A DNA stretch of 64,000 bases from an uncultured Saprospiraceae bacterium (GCA_937926205.1 CALEYL010000053.1:1-64000), one strand, 5' to 3'; counted from the first letter of the stretch, positions 29,155 to 39,054 are shown. Program-made: numbers and translations. The notes: generated by a model from the letters alone, not told the origin.

Positions 29155-31551
29155 TTAGTGCTGAATAATAAACTTCTTCACGTCCATTTGCTGGCCATTG
29201 CGCAAAGCAAGGAAGTACATCCCTGATGGCAGATTTGCCGTATTAATGGTACGATTTCCCATGCCTTCCAGCTTGCGGTTCTCAACCGCCTGTCCGGCAA
29301 TATTATAAATGTAAAGTTGTGATTCATTGCCTGCGCTGCGTTTGATATCGACGCGCAGTTCCTGATCGGCTACGGTAGGCGCTATGCTGAAAAGGTCACT
29401 TACCAGTTCAATATCCTGAGTTCCTGTAACACACGCGTCGCAGGAAGCGAAGCAAACTAACGGTAATTCCAGTGTTTCAGAGCTGATTTCGATCACACGG
29501 TTGGTGAAAGCGCCCGTCGTCAGGGTGCAGGATTCTCCGCCGGCAAACTCTTCCTGAGCACTCCAGCCATCCAACTGGAATTTGTATTCGTAAGTGCCGT
29601 AAGGAAGTACCAGTGTTGCGATCCAGATGTTGTCGAAATCGTCGTCGTTCATCGGGGTGGCATCGGCCGACCAGTTGTTGAACGAACCGCTGAGGTAAAC
29701 ATTGACAAAACTTCCAGTATACTGCGACATGTCTACCTTGAATGTGATCGTGCTGGTTTCCACGATGCCGCAATCCGTAGTCGTGGTGCAAATGCCAAAG
29801 CAGGTATTGATGACCGTATCCTGTGTGATTGGGCCCATGTGGCGGTCATTGAAGTTACCCGGGTTAGCGCAATCCTGACCTGCAATGTTTTCTTTACAGC
29901 TGTAATCCAGGCAAGCGCCGTTGGTAAAGGTATAGAAGGAGCTAAAGTTAGTCGGTCTTTCCAATACGATGCTGTAAACGCCATCACCATCCGGGTCGGT
30001 CAGGGGGTAATCGCCGGGCACACCGAAATTACCACCGCCAGCAATGTATACGCCGTCATCTGCAACCACGATGTTGCTGGTTCCAAGGTTCACAGTAATA
30101 CGGATACTTTCGCCACAGGCATAGCAGCTGTTCCAGCAAACTGGTTCTATGTTCACGCCCGAAGCCGGAACAACAATCGTGCGGTTGGTAAATTCACCGC
30201 TTGTATCGGTCACTGTACAAACTTCCGTTCCAATAAACTGTTCCTGATCGGCCCAGCCATCTACCTGAAATTTGTATTCGATCACCCCCGGTTGAATTGG
30301 AATGGTCGTTGTCCAGACCCCGTCGCCATCAATGTCGGAAAGTGGGTTGGCCACATCCGACCAATTGTTGAAAGTTCCGCTGACGTAAACCTGAGAAAAA
30401 GTCCCGCTGTAGGTGTTCATATCCACGGCAAAAGAGACATCTGCCGGAACGGAAACCCCACTGGCGCAAACCCTAATGTCGTCGAAGTAAGATGTAGTTG
30501 CTACGCCCGGACCGTTAGCCCCAAAATCAAAAAAGAGAACGACCCGCTCGTAAACATGCCCGGCAGCCGGGGCAATCGGGGCTTCGATAGCTGGAAGGCT
30601 GACGTCGAAACAAAGTTCCTCCCACTCGTTGATTTTGGTGTTCGAAACCTGCTGGATCCAGTTGGTGCCGCCGGTGGTGGAGCCTTCCAGTTTTAAAGCC
30701 AGGTTGCCGATGTGATCCATGTGTACTTTGACGCAGATTTGTGCGCCGTCTGCCGTCACGTCTATCGGCGTCGCCGGATTTGGATTGGAAAATGCGCCGG
30801 CCCAAACCTGTGCATCAGCAGGCTTAACAAACTCTGCCACTGTAGCGCTGGTATTGATGCCTGAAGGGTTCGGGTTGGAAATGATGTTGTTCAGAGAGCC
30901 ATCCAGAGAACTGCCAAAATATTGAAATGAGGTGGAAGTCGCCGGAGCTTCAAAATCCAGTACCGTGCCGCAGCTGGCAGGGACAACTGTTACGATGTCG
31001 TCGAAATAAGAAGTCGTAGCAACGCCCGGGCCGTTTGCCCCAAAATCAAAGAAGAGCACCACCCGCTGGTAAACATTTCCGGCAGCTGGCGCCGTCGGCG
31101 GTTCGATAGCAGGAAGGCTGACGTCGAAACAGAGTTGCTCCCACTCATTTACTTTGGTGTTCGCAACCTGCTGGATCCAGTTGGTACCTCCTGTTGTAGA
31201 GCCTTCCAGTTTCATTGCTAAATTGCCGATATGATCCATGTGCACGTTGACACAAATCTGCGTACCTGCTGCCGTCAGGTCTATCGGCGTTGCCGGATTT
31301 GGGTTAGAAAAAGCCCCGGCCCAAACCTGCGCATCGGCCGGCTTTACAAATTCAGCGACCATTGCGCTGGTGTTGATGCCAGAAGGGTTCGGATTGGCGA
31401 CAATACTGTTTAAAGAACCATCCAGCGAACTACCAAAATACTGAAAGGAGGTAGATGTCGCCGGGCTCTCAAAATCCAGCACGACGCTTTGGCCGGAAAC
31501 AAACTGAAAAAATACCACAACAGTGGAGAAAAGAAGTATTCCTTTTTTCAT
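29155..31551 (-). CDS. T9SS-secreted multi-module glycan-binding protein
   Basis: The start at 31551 gives MKKGILLFSTVVVFFQFVSGQ; an ATG two codons upstream is equivalent. The ~798-aa product has two almost identical ~173-residue modules (DFE(S/A)PATSTSFQYFGSSLDG) related to the N-terminal module of the protein at 17092. Then come two starch-binding/AMPK-like E-set domains with YVSGTFNNWS and YLSGSFNNWS, and a third related strand set between them. It ends with a T9SS sorting domain (SGMYFLALRNGQQMDVKKFIIQH). No catalytic signature is seen. It is first of the minus-strand susCD set, so a surface glucan-capture role is likely. Confidence 0.85.
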   Translation of the reverse strand: MKKGILLFSTVVVFFQFVSGQSVVLDFESPATSTSFQYFGSSLDGSLNSIVANPNPSGINTSAMVAEFVKPADAQVWAGAFSNPNPATPIDLTAAGTQICVNVHMDHIGNLAMKLEGSTTGGTNWIQQVANTKVNEWEQLCFDVSLPAIEPPTAPAAGNVYQRVVLFFDFGANGPGVATTSYFDDIVTVVPASCGTVLDFEAPATSTSFQYFGSSLDGSLNNIISNPNPSGINTSATVAEFVKPADAQVWAGAFSNPNPATPIDVTADGAQICVKVHMDHIGNLALKLEGSTTGGTNWIQQVSNTKINEWEELCFDVSLPAIEAPIAPAAGHVYERVVLFFDFGANGPGVATTSYFDDIRVCASGVSVPADVSFAVDMNTYSGTFSQVYVSGTFNNWSDVANPLSDIDGDGVWTTTIPIQPGVIEYKFQVDGWADQEQFIGTEVCTVTDTSGEFTNRTIVVPASGVNIEPVCWNSCYACGESIRITVNLGTSNIVVADDGVYIAGGGNFGVPGDYPLTDPDGDGVYSIVLERPTNFSSFYTFTNGACLDYSCKENIAGQDCANPGNFNDRHMGPITQDTVINTCFGICTTTTDCGIVETSTITFKVDMSQYTGSFVNVYLSGSFNNWSADATPMNDDDFDNIWIATLVLPYGTYEYKFQLDGWSAQEEFAGGESCTLTTGAFTNRVIEISSETLELPLVCFASCDACVTGTQDIELVSDLFSIAPTVADQELRVDIKRSAGNESQLYIYNIAGQAVENRKLEGMGNRTINTANLPSGMYFLALRNGQQMDVKKFIIQH
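30470..31500 (-). repeat. Two in-frame 519-bp direct repeats inside the T9SS binding protein
   Basis: Matching words such as GCGCTGGT(G/A)TTGATGCC occur at 31364 and 30845, a spacing of 519 bp (173 codons), and similarity covers the whole module. The binding module was duplicated recently, in parallel to the 513-bp duplication at 17665. Confidence 0.85.
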
Positions 31552-31641
31552 AAGCAAATGCTTTTTTCGATTTGGATGTAAAAATTAATCAAAAGTAGCT
31601 TTCAATAAAATTATCTTCTACGATCACCGCCCTGCGTGGAA

Positions 31642-31649
31642 CAAAATTA
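31642..31649 (-). promoter_or_regulatory. Candidate Bacteroidota -7 promoter box for the minus-strand susCD set
   Basis: On the minus strand the octamer TAATTTTG matches the Bacteroidota -7 consensus TAnnTTTG exactly, about 90 bases upstream of the start at 31551. A -33 TTTG at ideal spacing is not obvious. The box lies in the divergent region shared with the regulator at 31788. Confidence 0.4.
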
Positions 31650-31787
31650 CTTTATACAACCCTAAACACCTTTCTTAAAGCCCAAACACAAGTACAACAA
31701 AGGAAAAAATTGTCGAAATCACCACAACATCACCACAACATCACTACTTCATACAAAGAATTCCTACCTTTAATAATCATTTGTTTT

Positions 31788-34646
31788 ATGAGGGCAACCT
31801 ATACATGCATCATTCTTGGCATTATCTTTCTCGCTCCGGTTTGGATTACCCCAGCCTGCGCTCAGGGCATTCCTTTTACCATCAATTACAAAAAAAGTGA
31901 TTACCTGGGCGGCACTCAAAGCTGGAAAATCCGACAGGGCATCAATGGATTACTTTATGTAGCCAACAACGATGGTTTATTGGAATTTGACGGATATGAA
32001 TGGCGAGGGATACCTGTTCCCAACAAAACCATTCTCCGCTCTATCGCAGTGGAAAAGGATGGACGCATTTTTGCAGGTGCCCAGGATGAAATCGGTTATT
32101 TCAGTACAGAGGTTGAGGGTGCCATGCACTATAAAAGTCTGAAGTCGCTCCTGCCCAAAGGCAATGACCGTTTTGAAGACATCTGGAACATTGAAGTGGA
32201 GGGTGAAACCACCTATTTTCAGGCCAAAGACCACATTATTTGCCTACACGCCGATTCAGCAAAAGTCATTCCAGCCTCGGGCGAGTTTTCATTCATGGGT
32301 AAAACGGCTGCCGGGATTTTCGTGCAAGACGCCTCTGGAACGCTCTGGAAAATGGAAGCTCAAAAACTGCGACATCTCGCCGAATTACCCGTTGCAGCGG
32401 GACCAGTGACTGCGGTACTAGCTCTTGCCGCAGATACAACCCTGTTTACCACGGTTAAAGGCGGAATCTTTGCCCTGAGCGGGGAGCGCATTTCCCCCTG
32501 GCTCACGCCCATGGATGAATTTCTCAGTGAAAACAGAATTTATACGGCAGTGATGTTACAACAAGGCCAGTTGGCGCTGGGTACTTCCCGGGGTGGCATC
32601 CTGATTATGGACGTTAACAGGCACTTAGTCGTTCGTTTACACAAAGGTAATGGTTTGCAAAACAACAACATCCTCAGCCTTTTTTGTGATCGGCAAGGCA
32701 ATCTTTGGGCTGGCACCGACAATGGCATCGACTGCATCCTGACGCATTCTCCGTTTTCTTTTCTTATCCCGGACGGCGAACTGGAGGGTACGGCCTACAC
32801 TGCCATCCTTGCGGAGGACAGGGCTTATTTCGGGACGTCAAACGGTTTATACCTCAACAGCTGGAATCGCCGTTCAGCGCTTACCTGGCCGCTGTTCGAG
32901 CTGGTCAGGAACACGAAAGGACAGGTGTGGGGGCTTACTGAAGTACAGGGCGATTTACTGCTCGGGCACCACGACGGCCCGTTCCTGCTGAATGGCAACC
33001 AGGTTCGCCCAATCATCAGCTACCCTGGTGCATGGACCTTTCAGGAACTTAAAGGCCATCCCGGCTACATGCTGGGAGGCGGCTACAGCGGGTTGTACCT
33101 GTTTAAAAAACAAGGCACGGAATGGCGCCTCTTGCGCCGTTTGGAAGGGCTAAAGGAATCCTGCCGTTTTCTGGTGCAGGAAAGCCCGGATGTCATCTGG
33201 GTCTCTCACCCCTATCGGGGCATTTACCGCATTCAGTTTAGTGAAAATTTAAAGCAGGCTGACATTGCTTATTTCAATCAGAAAGATGGTTTACCTACCA
33301 ATAATTTCAACCACGTTTTCCGCATTAACAATGAAATTGTCTTTACGACCGAACGCGGCATCCACAGGTTTGACCCTAAAACAAGTCGCTTTGAACCCCA
33401 TCCTGCCTATGCAGAATTTTTCGCACCCAACACGCGGGTCAGCCGCCTTGTAGAAGGACCTGACGGTGATATTTGGTTTTCGGCGGAAGGCGAGATCGGC
33501 TTGCTGGATATTGACGATACTGGCATTCGCAAGCACATCAACAAACGCACCTTGCCGCAGTTGGCAGGAAAACTGGTGGGCGGATTCGAATTCATTTATC
33601 CCTACGACAAGCAACATGTCATTTTTGGAGCAGATCGCGGTTTTATTCTCTATGACAGGCAGCGCAAACAGGACAACGCCGGCGTAAAAGTTCTGATTCG
33701 AAAAATACAGGCAATGCACCCGGATGGCAGTTCGGTCAAGGTTTCATACCATCCTGGCGAGGAAGCGGGAAATGTTTTTCAGCCAAACCAGAATGCTTTC
33801 CGCTTTACGTTTGCCTTACCGCTTTTCGGAGAAACTGATTTTGTAAAATACAGCTACCGCTTAGAAGGTATAGAAGCATCCTGGTCGCCGTGGGCGGAAA
33901 AAAACGAGAAGGAATACAACAACCTACGATACGGCGACTATACTTTTTCGGTAAAAGCATTGATGCCGGATGGCAAAGAAACACCGGCCTGCACGTTTCG
34001 CTTTAAAATACTGCCGCCCTGGTACGCCAGCCGAACCGCCTGGGTGATTTACTTTTTGGCTTTATTAGCCGGATTAGGCGCGCTCGTTATTTGGCCGCAA
34101 CGCCGTTTTCGGAAAGAGCGTGAACAGCTTCAAACGGAACACCGCATCAAAGAAGCCGCCGCAAAGGAGGAACTGGAGCAACTAAAAACGGAAAAATTAC
34201 AGGCAGAAATAGAACACAAAAACCAGGAACTGGCGTCTGCCACCCTGCATTTACTGCAAAAAAGCGAAATCCTGACCAAAACCGGCTCGCAACTGCAAAA
34301 GATTGCCCAGAATTCAGAGGAAGCTGAAACGCGAAAGGCCATTCAGGCGCTGATCCGGGTTTTAGAACGCGACGCCGCTTTCGACGAAGAATGGGAACAA
34401 TTTTCCCTGCATTTCGACCAGGTGCACAGCGATTTCCTCAAACGCCTGCAAGCCCAATACCCGCTGTTGACACTCAAAGACCAACGCCTCTGCGCCTACC
34501 TGCGCATGAACCTCAGCTCGAAAGAAATTGCGCAACTCATGAACATCTCCGTTCGCAGCGTCGAAGTGAGCCGCTACCGCCTGCGTAAGAAGCTGAAAAT
34601 GGGGAACAGTGAGGAAAATCTGGTGGAATTTTTGATGCGGGTGTGA
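31788..34646 (+). CDS. Membrane-bound Y_Y_Y-type transcriptional regulator (glucan locus, 2)
   Basis: ATG at 31788 is preferred over an in-frame TTG at 31710, as it gives a signal peptide ending TPACAQ. The 952-aa product repeats the layout of the protein at 19046: a propeller-like sensor (LLYVANNDGLLEFDGYEW near the start, KLWAGTDNGID-type blades), a Y_Y_Y domain with YSYRLEGIEASWSPW, one membrane helix near 750, a coiled coil, and a C-terminal HTH (LSSKEIAQLMNIS and SRYRLRKKLKM, ~893-940). It is divergent from the minus-strand T9SS/susCD set, a typical position for its activator. Confidence 0.9.
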   Translation: MRATYTCIILGIIFLAPVWITPACAQGIPFTINYKKSDYLGGTQSWKIRQGINGLLYVANNDGLLEFDGYEWRGIPVPNKTILRSIAVEKDGRIFAGAQDEIGYFSTEVEGAMHYKSLKSLLPKGNDRFEDIWNIEVEGETTYFQAKDHIICLHADSAKVIPASGEFSFMGKTAAGIFVQDASGTLWKMEAQKLRHLAELPVAAGPVTAVLALAADTTLFTTVKGGIFALSGERISPWLTPMDEFLSENRIYTAVMLQQGQLALGTSRGGILIMDVNRHLVVRLHKGNGLQNNNILSLFCDRQGNLWAGTDNGIDCILTHSPFSFLIPDGELEGTAYTAILAEDRAYFGTSNGLYLNSWNRRSALTWPLFELVRNTKGQVWGLTEVQGDLLLGHHDGPFLLNGNQVRPIISYPGAWTFQELKGHPGYMLGGGYSGLYLFKKQGTEWRLLRRLEGLKESCRFLVQESPDVIWVSHPYRGIYRIQFSENLKQADIAYFNQKDGLPTNNFNHVFRINNEIVFTTERGIHRFDPKTSRFEPHPAYAEFFAPNTRVSRLVEGPDGDIWFSAEGEIGLLDIDDTGIRKHINKRTLPQLAGKLVGGFEFIYPYDKQHVIFGADRGFILYDRQRKQDNAGVKVLIRKIQAMHPDGSSVKVSYHPGEEAGNVFQPNQNAFRFTFALPLFGETDFVKYSYRLEGIEASWSPWAEKNEKEYNNLRYGDYTFSVKALMPDGKETPACTFRFKILPPWYASRTAWVIYFLALLAGLGALVIWPQRRFRKEREQLQTEHRIKEAAAKEELEQLKTEKLQAEIEHKNQELASATLHLLQKSEILTKTGSQLQKIAQNSEEAETRKAIQALIRVLERDAAFDEEWEQFSLHFDQVHSDFLKRLQAQYPLLTLKDQRLCAYLRMNLSSKEIAQLMNISVRSVEVSRYRLRKKLKMGNSEENLVEFLMRV

Positions 34647-34677
34647 CGTTTTAAATACACAGAAACAATCAACCTAA

Positions 34678-35175
34678 ATGAGAATTCCTTTTTTCCCAAA
34701 CAAGCGCATTGCGATAAAAACCTCCCTGACAGTAAGCCAGGCATTCCATAAGCTGGAAAGAGCCATTAACCCGTCGGAAAGGCCTGATCCATTTGCTATA
34801 GAAAATCCCTTTTCAGGCAAAATAACGCCTCCAACTTTCCTTATTTACGAACAGGTTCCCCGGCGGACCAACAGTTTTATTCCCATCATCAATGGTACGA
34901 TCCGTCAGGAGCAGGGGCAAACACGCATTTCAGTAAACCTGAAGTCAGGTGGGTGCATCATCGCTTTTGTGCTGGTGTGGTGCTACTTTTTTGGTTTGAT
35001 GCTCTTTCTCAGTTTGCTGTCCTGGATAAAAGGAATTAGGTTCGACCTTCTCTTACTTCTGGTTCCTTTAGTGGGCATCAGTGTGATGCTGTCGATGCTG
35101 CATTTCGGGTTCAAAAGCGGGGAGAAATCAGCAAAGGCATTTTTGGTAAAAGTATTTGAAGGGGAAATTATTTGA
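34678..35175 (+). CDS. Small two-helix membrane protein of unknown function
   Basis: A 165-aa frame with two hydrophobic helices (~93-118 and ~124-145) and polar ends. The N-terminal half contains SRTNSFIPIINGTI-like strands but no motif I recognise. It follows the regulator by 31 bp in the same direction and could be cotranscribed. Base composition is like its neighbours. It could equally be a stand-alone gene. Confidence 0.6.
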   Translation: MRIPFFPNKRIAIKTSLTVSQAFHKLERAINPSERPDPFAIENPFSGKITPPTFLIYEQVPRRTNSFIPIINGTIRQEQGQTRISVNLKSGGCIIAFVLVWCYFFGLMLFLSLLSWIKGIRFDLLLLLVPLVGISVMLSMLHFGFKSGEKSAKAFLVKVFEGEII

Positions 35176-35219
35176 CCGATTGACATTCAGCTGCTATAAC
35201 AATCTTCCTCGTTGACGAT

Positions 35220-35337
35220 CTAGCGCGCATCGTACAGGCAACCAAGCCATAATTCCAAATACCCGGCAATTTCCGGCTGATGGCTGGTTTTGGAGAGGTC
35301 GAGGAGGAGGTCGAAGGTGAATATATAGCAATTTTTA
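35220..35337 (-). pseudogene. Possible C-terminal gene remnant
   Basis: On the minus strand, directly after an in-frame TAA, a frame reads about 38 residues containing FTFDLLLDLSKTSHQPEIAG and YLELWLGCLYDAR before a TAG at 35220-35222. It has protein-like composition but no start codon, so it looks like the tail of a decayed gene. I do not recognise the family, and the segment is short enough to be chance. Confidence 0.3.
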
Positions 35338-35339
35338 AA

Positions 35340-37631
35340 TTAAGGTGGATCATACATTCGGAGGGTACTCCATCTGTTTTTCCGACTGCTAATGTCCCGA
35401 AGCTGCGCAACCTGCATTTTTAGCTCCCGCGATGGCTGGCAGATTTCCATATGAAATTGTTCCAGATCAGGCAGGGTCAGCATTTCGTCCGGGAAAGCGG
35501 CAAAAGCCCCGGTCGTTTGAACCTTGATTTTCCGAAGGCGCACACAGCGGGCGATGCTGTCTGGCAAAGCGGTAATGCCCGTTCCGCTGATATCCAGTAC
35601 TTCCAGATTTGCCAAATCTCCAATGGAGGACGGGATGGTCACGGAATGTACAACATTGTACAGGCGCAGTTCCGTCAGGTTGCCCAGGCGGCAAACGGCT
35701 TCGGGAAATGTCGTCAGTCCCGGCATGTCGAGTTCGAGCAAAGTCAGGTCTTTGAAATCTCCGAGTGCTTTCGGCGCTTTGCGCGCTTCGGGCAGCGCCA
35801 GGATCAGGAATTTTAATTTCGGAAAAAAGGTGAGTAAAGTCCGGATGGATTTAAGCGATGGCTTGAATGAAGGAGAAGCCGGATCATAGCGAATTTCCAG
35901 CAATTCAAGGTCCCCAAACTGCCGCAACACAGCCGGAATCCGATCCAATTGGCAATTGAGGAGGCTCAATCCTTTCAGACGATCGGCAGGAATGGCAGCA
36001 AATTCCGGCATACGGGCCGCAAACGTCAGATTGCTCAGTTGCAGATTTACGTCATTTCCCGCATTGCCGAGTTGTGCCGCTTCTTTCAGTGAATAAGCAT
36101 GCCGCAGGGTCAAGGCAGACGCATAGACCGCATTGGCATCATTAATTGAAGTAACGGTGATTCGAGAACCCGAAAGCGAATCTGACAGCACCAGCACCGG
36201 ATACGAGCTTACCGAAATAGCCTCCGGGGCTTGCTGCAAATCAAACCCGCTTGCCGGAGCCTCCTTTTCCTTATTGAAATAATACCCGGCACTCCGCAGG
36301 GCTAAGCTATCGAGGCCATAAGCCGGATCCGGTTTCCCATCCGGCAAAAGCCGCAGGACAATCAAAGTATTCCCGTCAATCGCTGTTATCAACTGTTTAT
36401 GCCCGGCAAGCGGCAGGATGTTCCAGGAGTACCGTTCTGAAAGCACAGGCGTTAAATTCAGCAATTTTCCGGTGGCGCTGAAGTACAGAATTCTGCTGCC
36501 ATGCGCGCCATCCAGTGTAGCACAATAAGTCGTATCGTTCAGAATGGTTAGGTTTCTAAGATAATCCCCTTCTGTCCATCCATCACCCCCCGACCATTCG
36601 AAGCCGGAATCCAGGAGCCCGTTTGAATGATAGCGCAGGTTGTTGAATTTCCCGCCGGGTTGACCGGTTTCGCAAAAAATCGATTCCCTGCCGGAGATGA
36701 GCAGGCTGCCATCGGGCCAAACAGAAATAAAATCAGCATAGATGCTTTCTATACGCGTATGGACTACACCATAGCTGCCAAAAGAGAAGTCAGGCAAGCC
36801 ATCGGCCGTAAAACGGTATAAACTCAGCCAATCCATATTGTAAGCCGCTACCACGAGGCGTCCGTCGGGCAGAAACTGACCGCTGAGAACGCTGGCAAGA
36901 TTCAATACCGTCAACACACCGACTCCGGAAAAACTGGTATCGAGAAAACCATTGGCATCCAATTGTAAAATCCTGCAATCTTCAGATTGATTTTCATAGC
37001 GGCTGCTCAGGGCCATGCGTGCTTTGCCGTCAGGAAGCAGCGCAAGGTCCAGTATGTTGTCTTCTGTGGCTAAGTCGCTGAAAAACCAACAATAGCCATT
37101 TTTCCAAAAGGTAGCATCCGGACGACCATCCGGGAGGAAGCGCATCGCCAGGATGTCTCTTTGACGCTGCATGGTTGCGACCACCAGGACCCGGCCATCG
37201 GGGTAATGTGCGATTTTTATTTGCCTGAATGACTCCACGTTAATATCTTCCGGCAAAGTGTAATAGACCCAGCCGGAATTGCCATAAGTGCTGTCTATAT
37301 TTCCGGCTGGGGTCATGCGAACGCTGCATAATGTATGATTATCTGTGACCGCAGAAAGACTGGGGGTGTCGTCGTTCCAGGCCCTGTTCCAGTTCCAGCG
37401 TTCTGTAGTAAAATAACACCAGGCCAGGAGGCTGCTGTCGGCTTGCAATTCCGAATGCACCAGCTCAAAACGGGTTGAACTGCCCCCTAAGGAAGGATCA
37501 GGGGAAACGGCAGCCGGAACCGTCAGCGGATATTTGGCAATGGCGGCTCCGGTTTGCAGGGATTGAGCGTGCAAACTGATTGCGCAGCACAACAAAAAGA
37601 AGATTCCGGAAAACAGCGATCTGGTCATCAT
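35340..37631 (-). CDS. Secreted delta-60 repeat and leucine-rich-repeat protein
   Basis: The start at 37631 (or the adjacent ATG at 37628) gives MTRSLFSGIFFLLCCAISLHAQ, a good signal peptide; a TTG further upstream is less likely. The ~763-aa product has an N-terminal half of delta-60-type repeats (PDGRPDATFWKNG, ADGLPDFSFGSYG, PDGKPDPAYG) and a C-terminal half of leucine-rich repeats (LTLLELDMPGLTTFPE, LEVLDISGTGITALPDSI). It is probably exported and involved in binding. No T9SS domain is obvious at the end. It begins 23 bp after the upstream membrane-protein gene. Confidence 0.8.
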   Translation of the reverse strand: MMTRSLFSGIFFLLCCAISLHAQSLQTGAAIAKYPLTVPAAVSPDPSLGGSSTRFELVHSELQADSSLLAWCYFTTERWNWNRAWNDDTPSLSAVTDNHTLCSVRMTPAGNIDSTYGNSGWVYYTLPEDINVESFRQIKIAHYPDGRVLVVATMQRQRDILAMRFLPDGRPDATFWKNGYCWFFSDLATEDNILDLALLPDGKARMALSSRYENQSEDCRILQLDANGFLDTSFSGVGVLTVLNLASVLSGQFLPDGRLVVAAYNMDWLSLYRFTADGLPDFSFGSYGVVHTRIESIYADFISVWPDGSLLISGRESIFCETGQPGGKFNNLRYHSNGLLDSGFEWSGGDGWTEGDYLRNLTILNDTTYCATLDGAHGSRILYFSATGKLLNLTPVLSERYSWNILPLAGHKQLITAIDGNTLIVLRLLPDGKPDPAYGLDSLALRSAGYYFNKEKEAPASGFDLQQAPEAISVSSYPVLVLSDSLSGSRITVTSINDANAVYASALTLRHAYSLKEAAQLGNAGNDVNLQLSNLTFAARMPEFAAIPADRLKGLSLLNCQLDRIPAVLRQFGDLELLEIRYDPASPSFKPSLKSIRTLLTFFPKLKFLILALPEARKAPKALGDFKDLTLLELDMPGLTTFPEAVCRLGNLTELRLYNVVHSVTIPSSIGDLANLEVLDISGTGITALPDSIARCVRLRKIKVQTTGAFAAFPDEMLTLPDLEQFHMEICQPSRELKMQVAQLRDISSRKNRWSTLRMYDPP

Positions 37632-37654
37632 AAGGCTGCCGATTTGTTTTTGCC

Positions 37655-38623
37655 TCAAGATAAGTTCCCCAGGCCGTAATAATCCAGGATGTGCGCCACG
37701 ATTTGATCAAAATCGCTTTCGTTATTAAGCTTAGTTGAAAGTTCGATCATTTTTATCAGCGAAATGCCTGCCTCCTGCCGCCACGCATTGTATTGCATGG
37801 AAAAATGTAATGGGGGGCTCTTGATTTGAGCGATGGTTAAAGGTTCGCCAAACCAGGCTTTCATCTCGGCTATCGTTGCTTTAACCTCCAGCGTTTCCCG
37901 GGGCCAGTCGTTCAGCGCCATGATGAGCAACTCCGCTAATTTTTTGATGGTGTGACTTTCGGTATCAGCCCAAACGGCCATTCTCAAAGCTTCCAGGGTC
38001 AAAACAGGCTCATGCTGGTCAGGGGAAAAAACTGCCTCCGGTTTGTCTGCCTCCATTGGCCGCTGTTGCAGCGTTTTTTGGTCCTTTGGCGCAACTTCGC
38101 TCATTGCAAGCGCCTCCAGAATAAAACTTTCCAGAATTTCGGCCACTTTTTGTCCCGGATCTGCAACCCGGATCCTGCTTTCGTCCCTAAATCCGATGTA
38201 CAAAGTGGTTCCATAACGGAAAGACAAATCTGTGAAATCATGTAAGTTTTTCCGGGAAACCGGGCTTCCCAAAAGCGTTACGCTAATTTCATTTTTTTCG
38301 AGATCGAAGACCACCTTTCGGGTCAGTCCGAAGGTAAAAGCGAATACCACTCCCGCCACGCACGCAACGACAAGCAGGTTGTACCAGCCCAAATCCCGGA
38401 CACCTACTTCGCTGTAAGCCGTCAATAAAGTGAACAGAAGCACTGATACTTTGATCAAAAGCAATGCAATTTTCCAGTCAGGAAGCAGGCGGATGGTACG
38501 AAAACCGCCCGGAATGACCACTAACCAGTCTTCGAGGTCGTACTGCCGGATGGATTGGGAAAGCTGGTGTTCTTTTGTTTGTGGGGGCATGGTGGTTTCC
38601 TGCTCCTGCGTAGTGGTTGACAT
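37655..38623 (-). CDS. Membrane protein with PH-like domain, function unknown
   Basis: The 322-aa product has a polar N-terminus, two membrane helices (~52-72 and ~80-103), then a region with VVFDLEKNEISVTLLG that resembles membrane-associated PH-like domains, and a helical C-terminal half. A broken paralogue lies immediately upstream (38698-39023). The downstream secreted LRR gene starts 23 bp after its stop, suggesting one transcript. I do not recognise a specific function. Confidence 0.7.
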   Translation of the reverse strand: MSTTTQEQETTMPPQTKEHQLSQSIRQYDLEDWLVVIPGGFRTIRLLPDWKIALLLIKVSVLLFTLLTAYSEVGVRDLGWYNLLVVACVAGVVFAFTFGLTRKVVFDLEKNEISVTLLGSPVSRKNLHDFTDLSFRYGTTLYIGFRDESRIRVADPGQKVAEILESFILEALAMSEVAPKDQKTLQQRPMEADKPEAVFSPDQHEPVLTLEALRMAVWADTESHTIKKLAELLIMALNDWPRETLEVKATIAEMKAWFGEPLTIAQIKSPPLHFSMQYNAWRQEAGISLIKMIELSTKLNNESDFDQIVAHILDYYGLGNLS

Positions 38624-38697
38624 GATTCAAATGGTTTTTATGGTGGAATGGAGGCAAAACCGGCTTAAGGGTTGAAAAGTTCCCTTCTTTTATTTTT

Positions 38698-39023
38698 TCA
38701 ATTGCTCAAACCGATCGCCTCAATAACAAAGCGCTGTAAATTATCCAGCGTACTGGGGTCGCGTAATTGCGCCAGGCGCAGTTTGCCGCCACCTTTGAAG
38801 TGCATGTAGAGCACGCCGCCCGGATCCACGCCATTGACGACGTAACCCGGATCGAAAGAGAATCTTTCAAAACTCCGAAAGGGACGCCGGAACGTAGTCT
38901 GCCCCAATACTTCTACCCTGACCTCCCCTTTTTCCAGGTCGAATATTAAGTCGTGATCCAGTTGTACAAACGGTAATGTTTGATGGATTCGATGAGGTGG
39001 CGTTTTTTTTCCTGGGTGGTCAT
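38698..39023 (-). pseudogene. Internally deleted, frameshifted paralogue of the PH-like membrane protein
   Basis: From ATG at 39023 the frame reads MTTQEKKRHLIESIKHYRLY and soon stops, matching the N-terminal region KEHQLSQSIRQYDLEDW of the protein at 37655. In the next frame, homology resumes with LIFDLEKGEVRVEVLGQ and continues to FVIEAIGLSN at the stop, matching VVFDLEKNEISVTLLGS through FILEALAMSE. The region between, which holds both membrane helices in the intact gene, is missing, and the two parts are out of frame. A deletion inactivated this tandem copy. Confidence 0.8.
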
Positions 39024-39054
39024 GTGTGTGTGGATTTGACTGGGATGATGTGTA

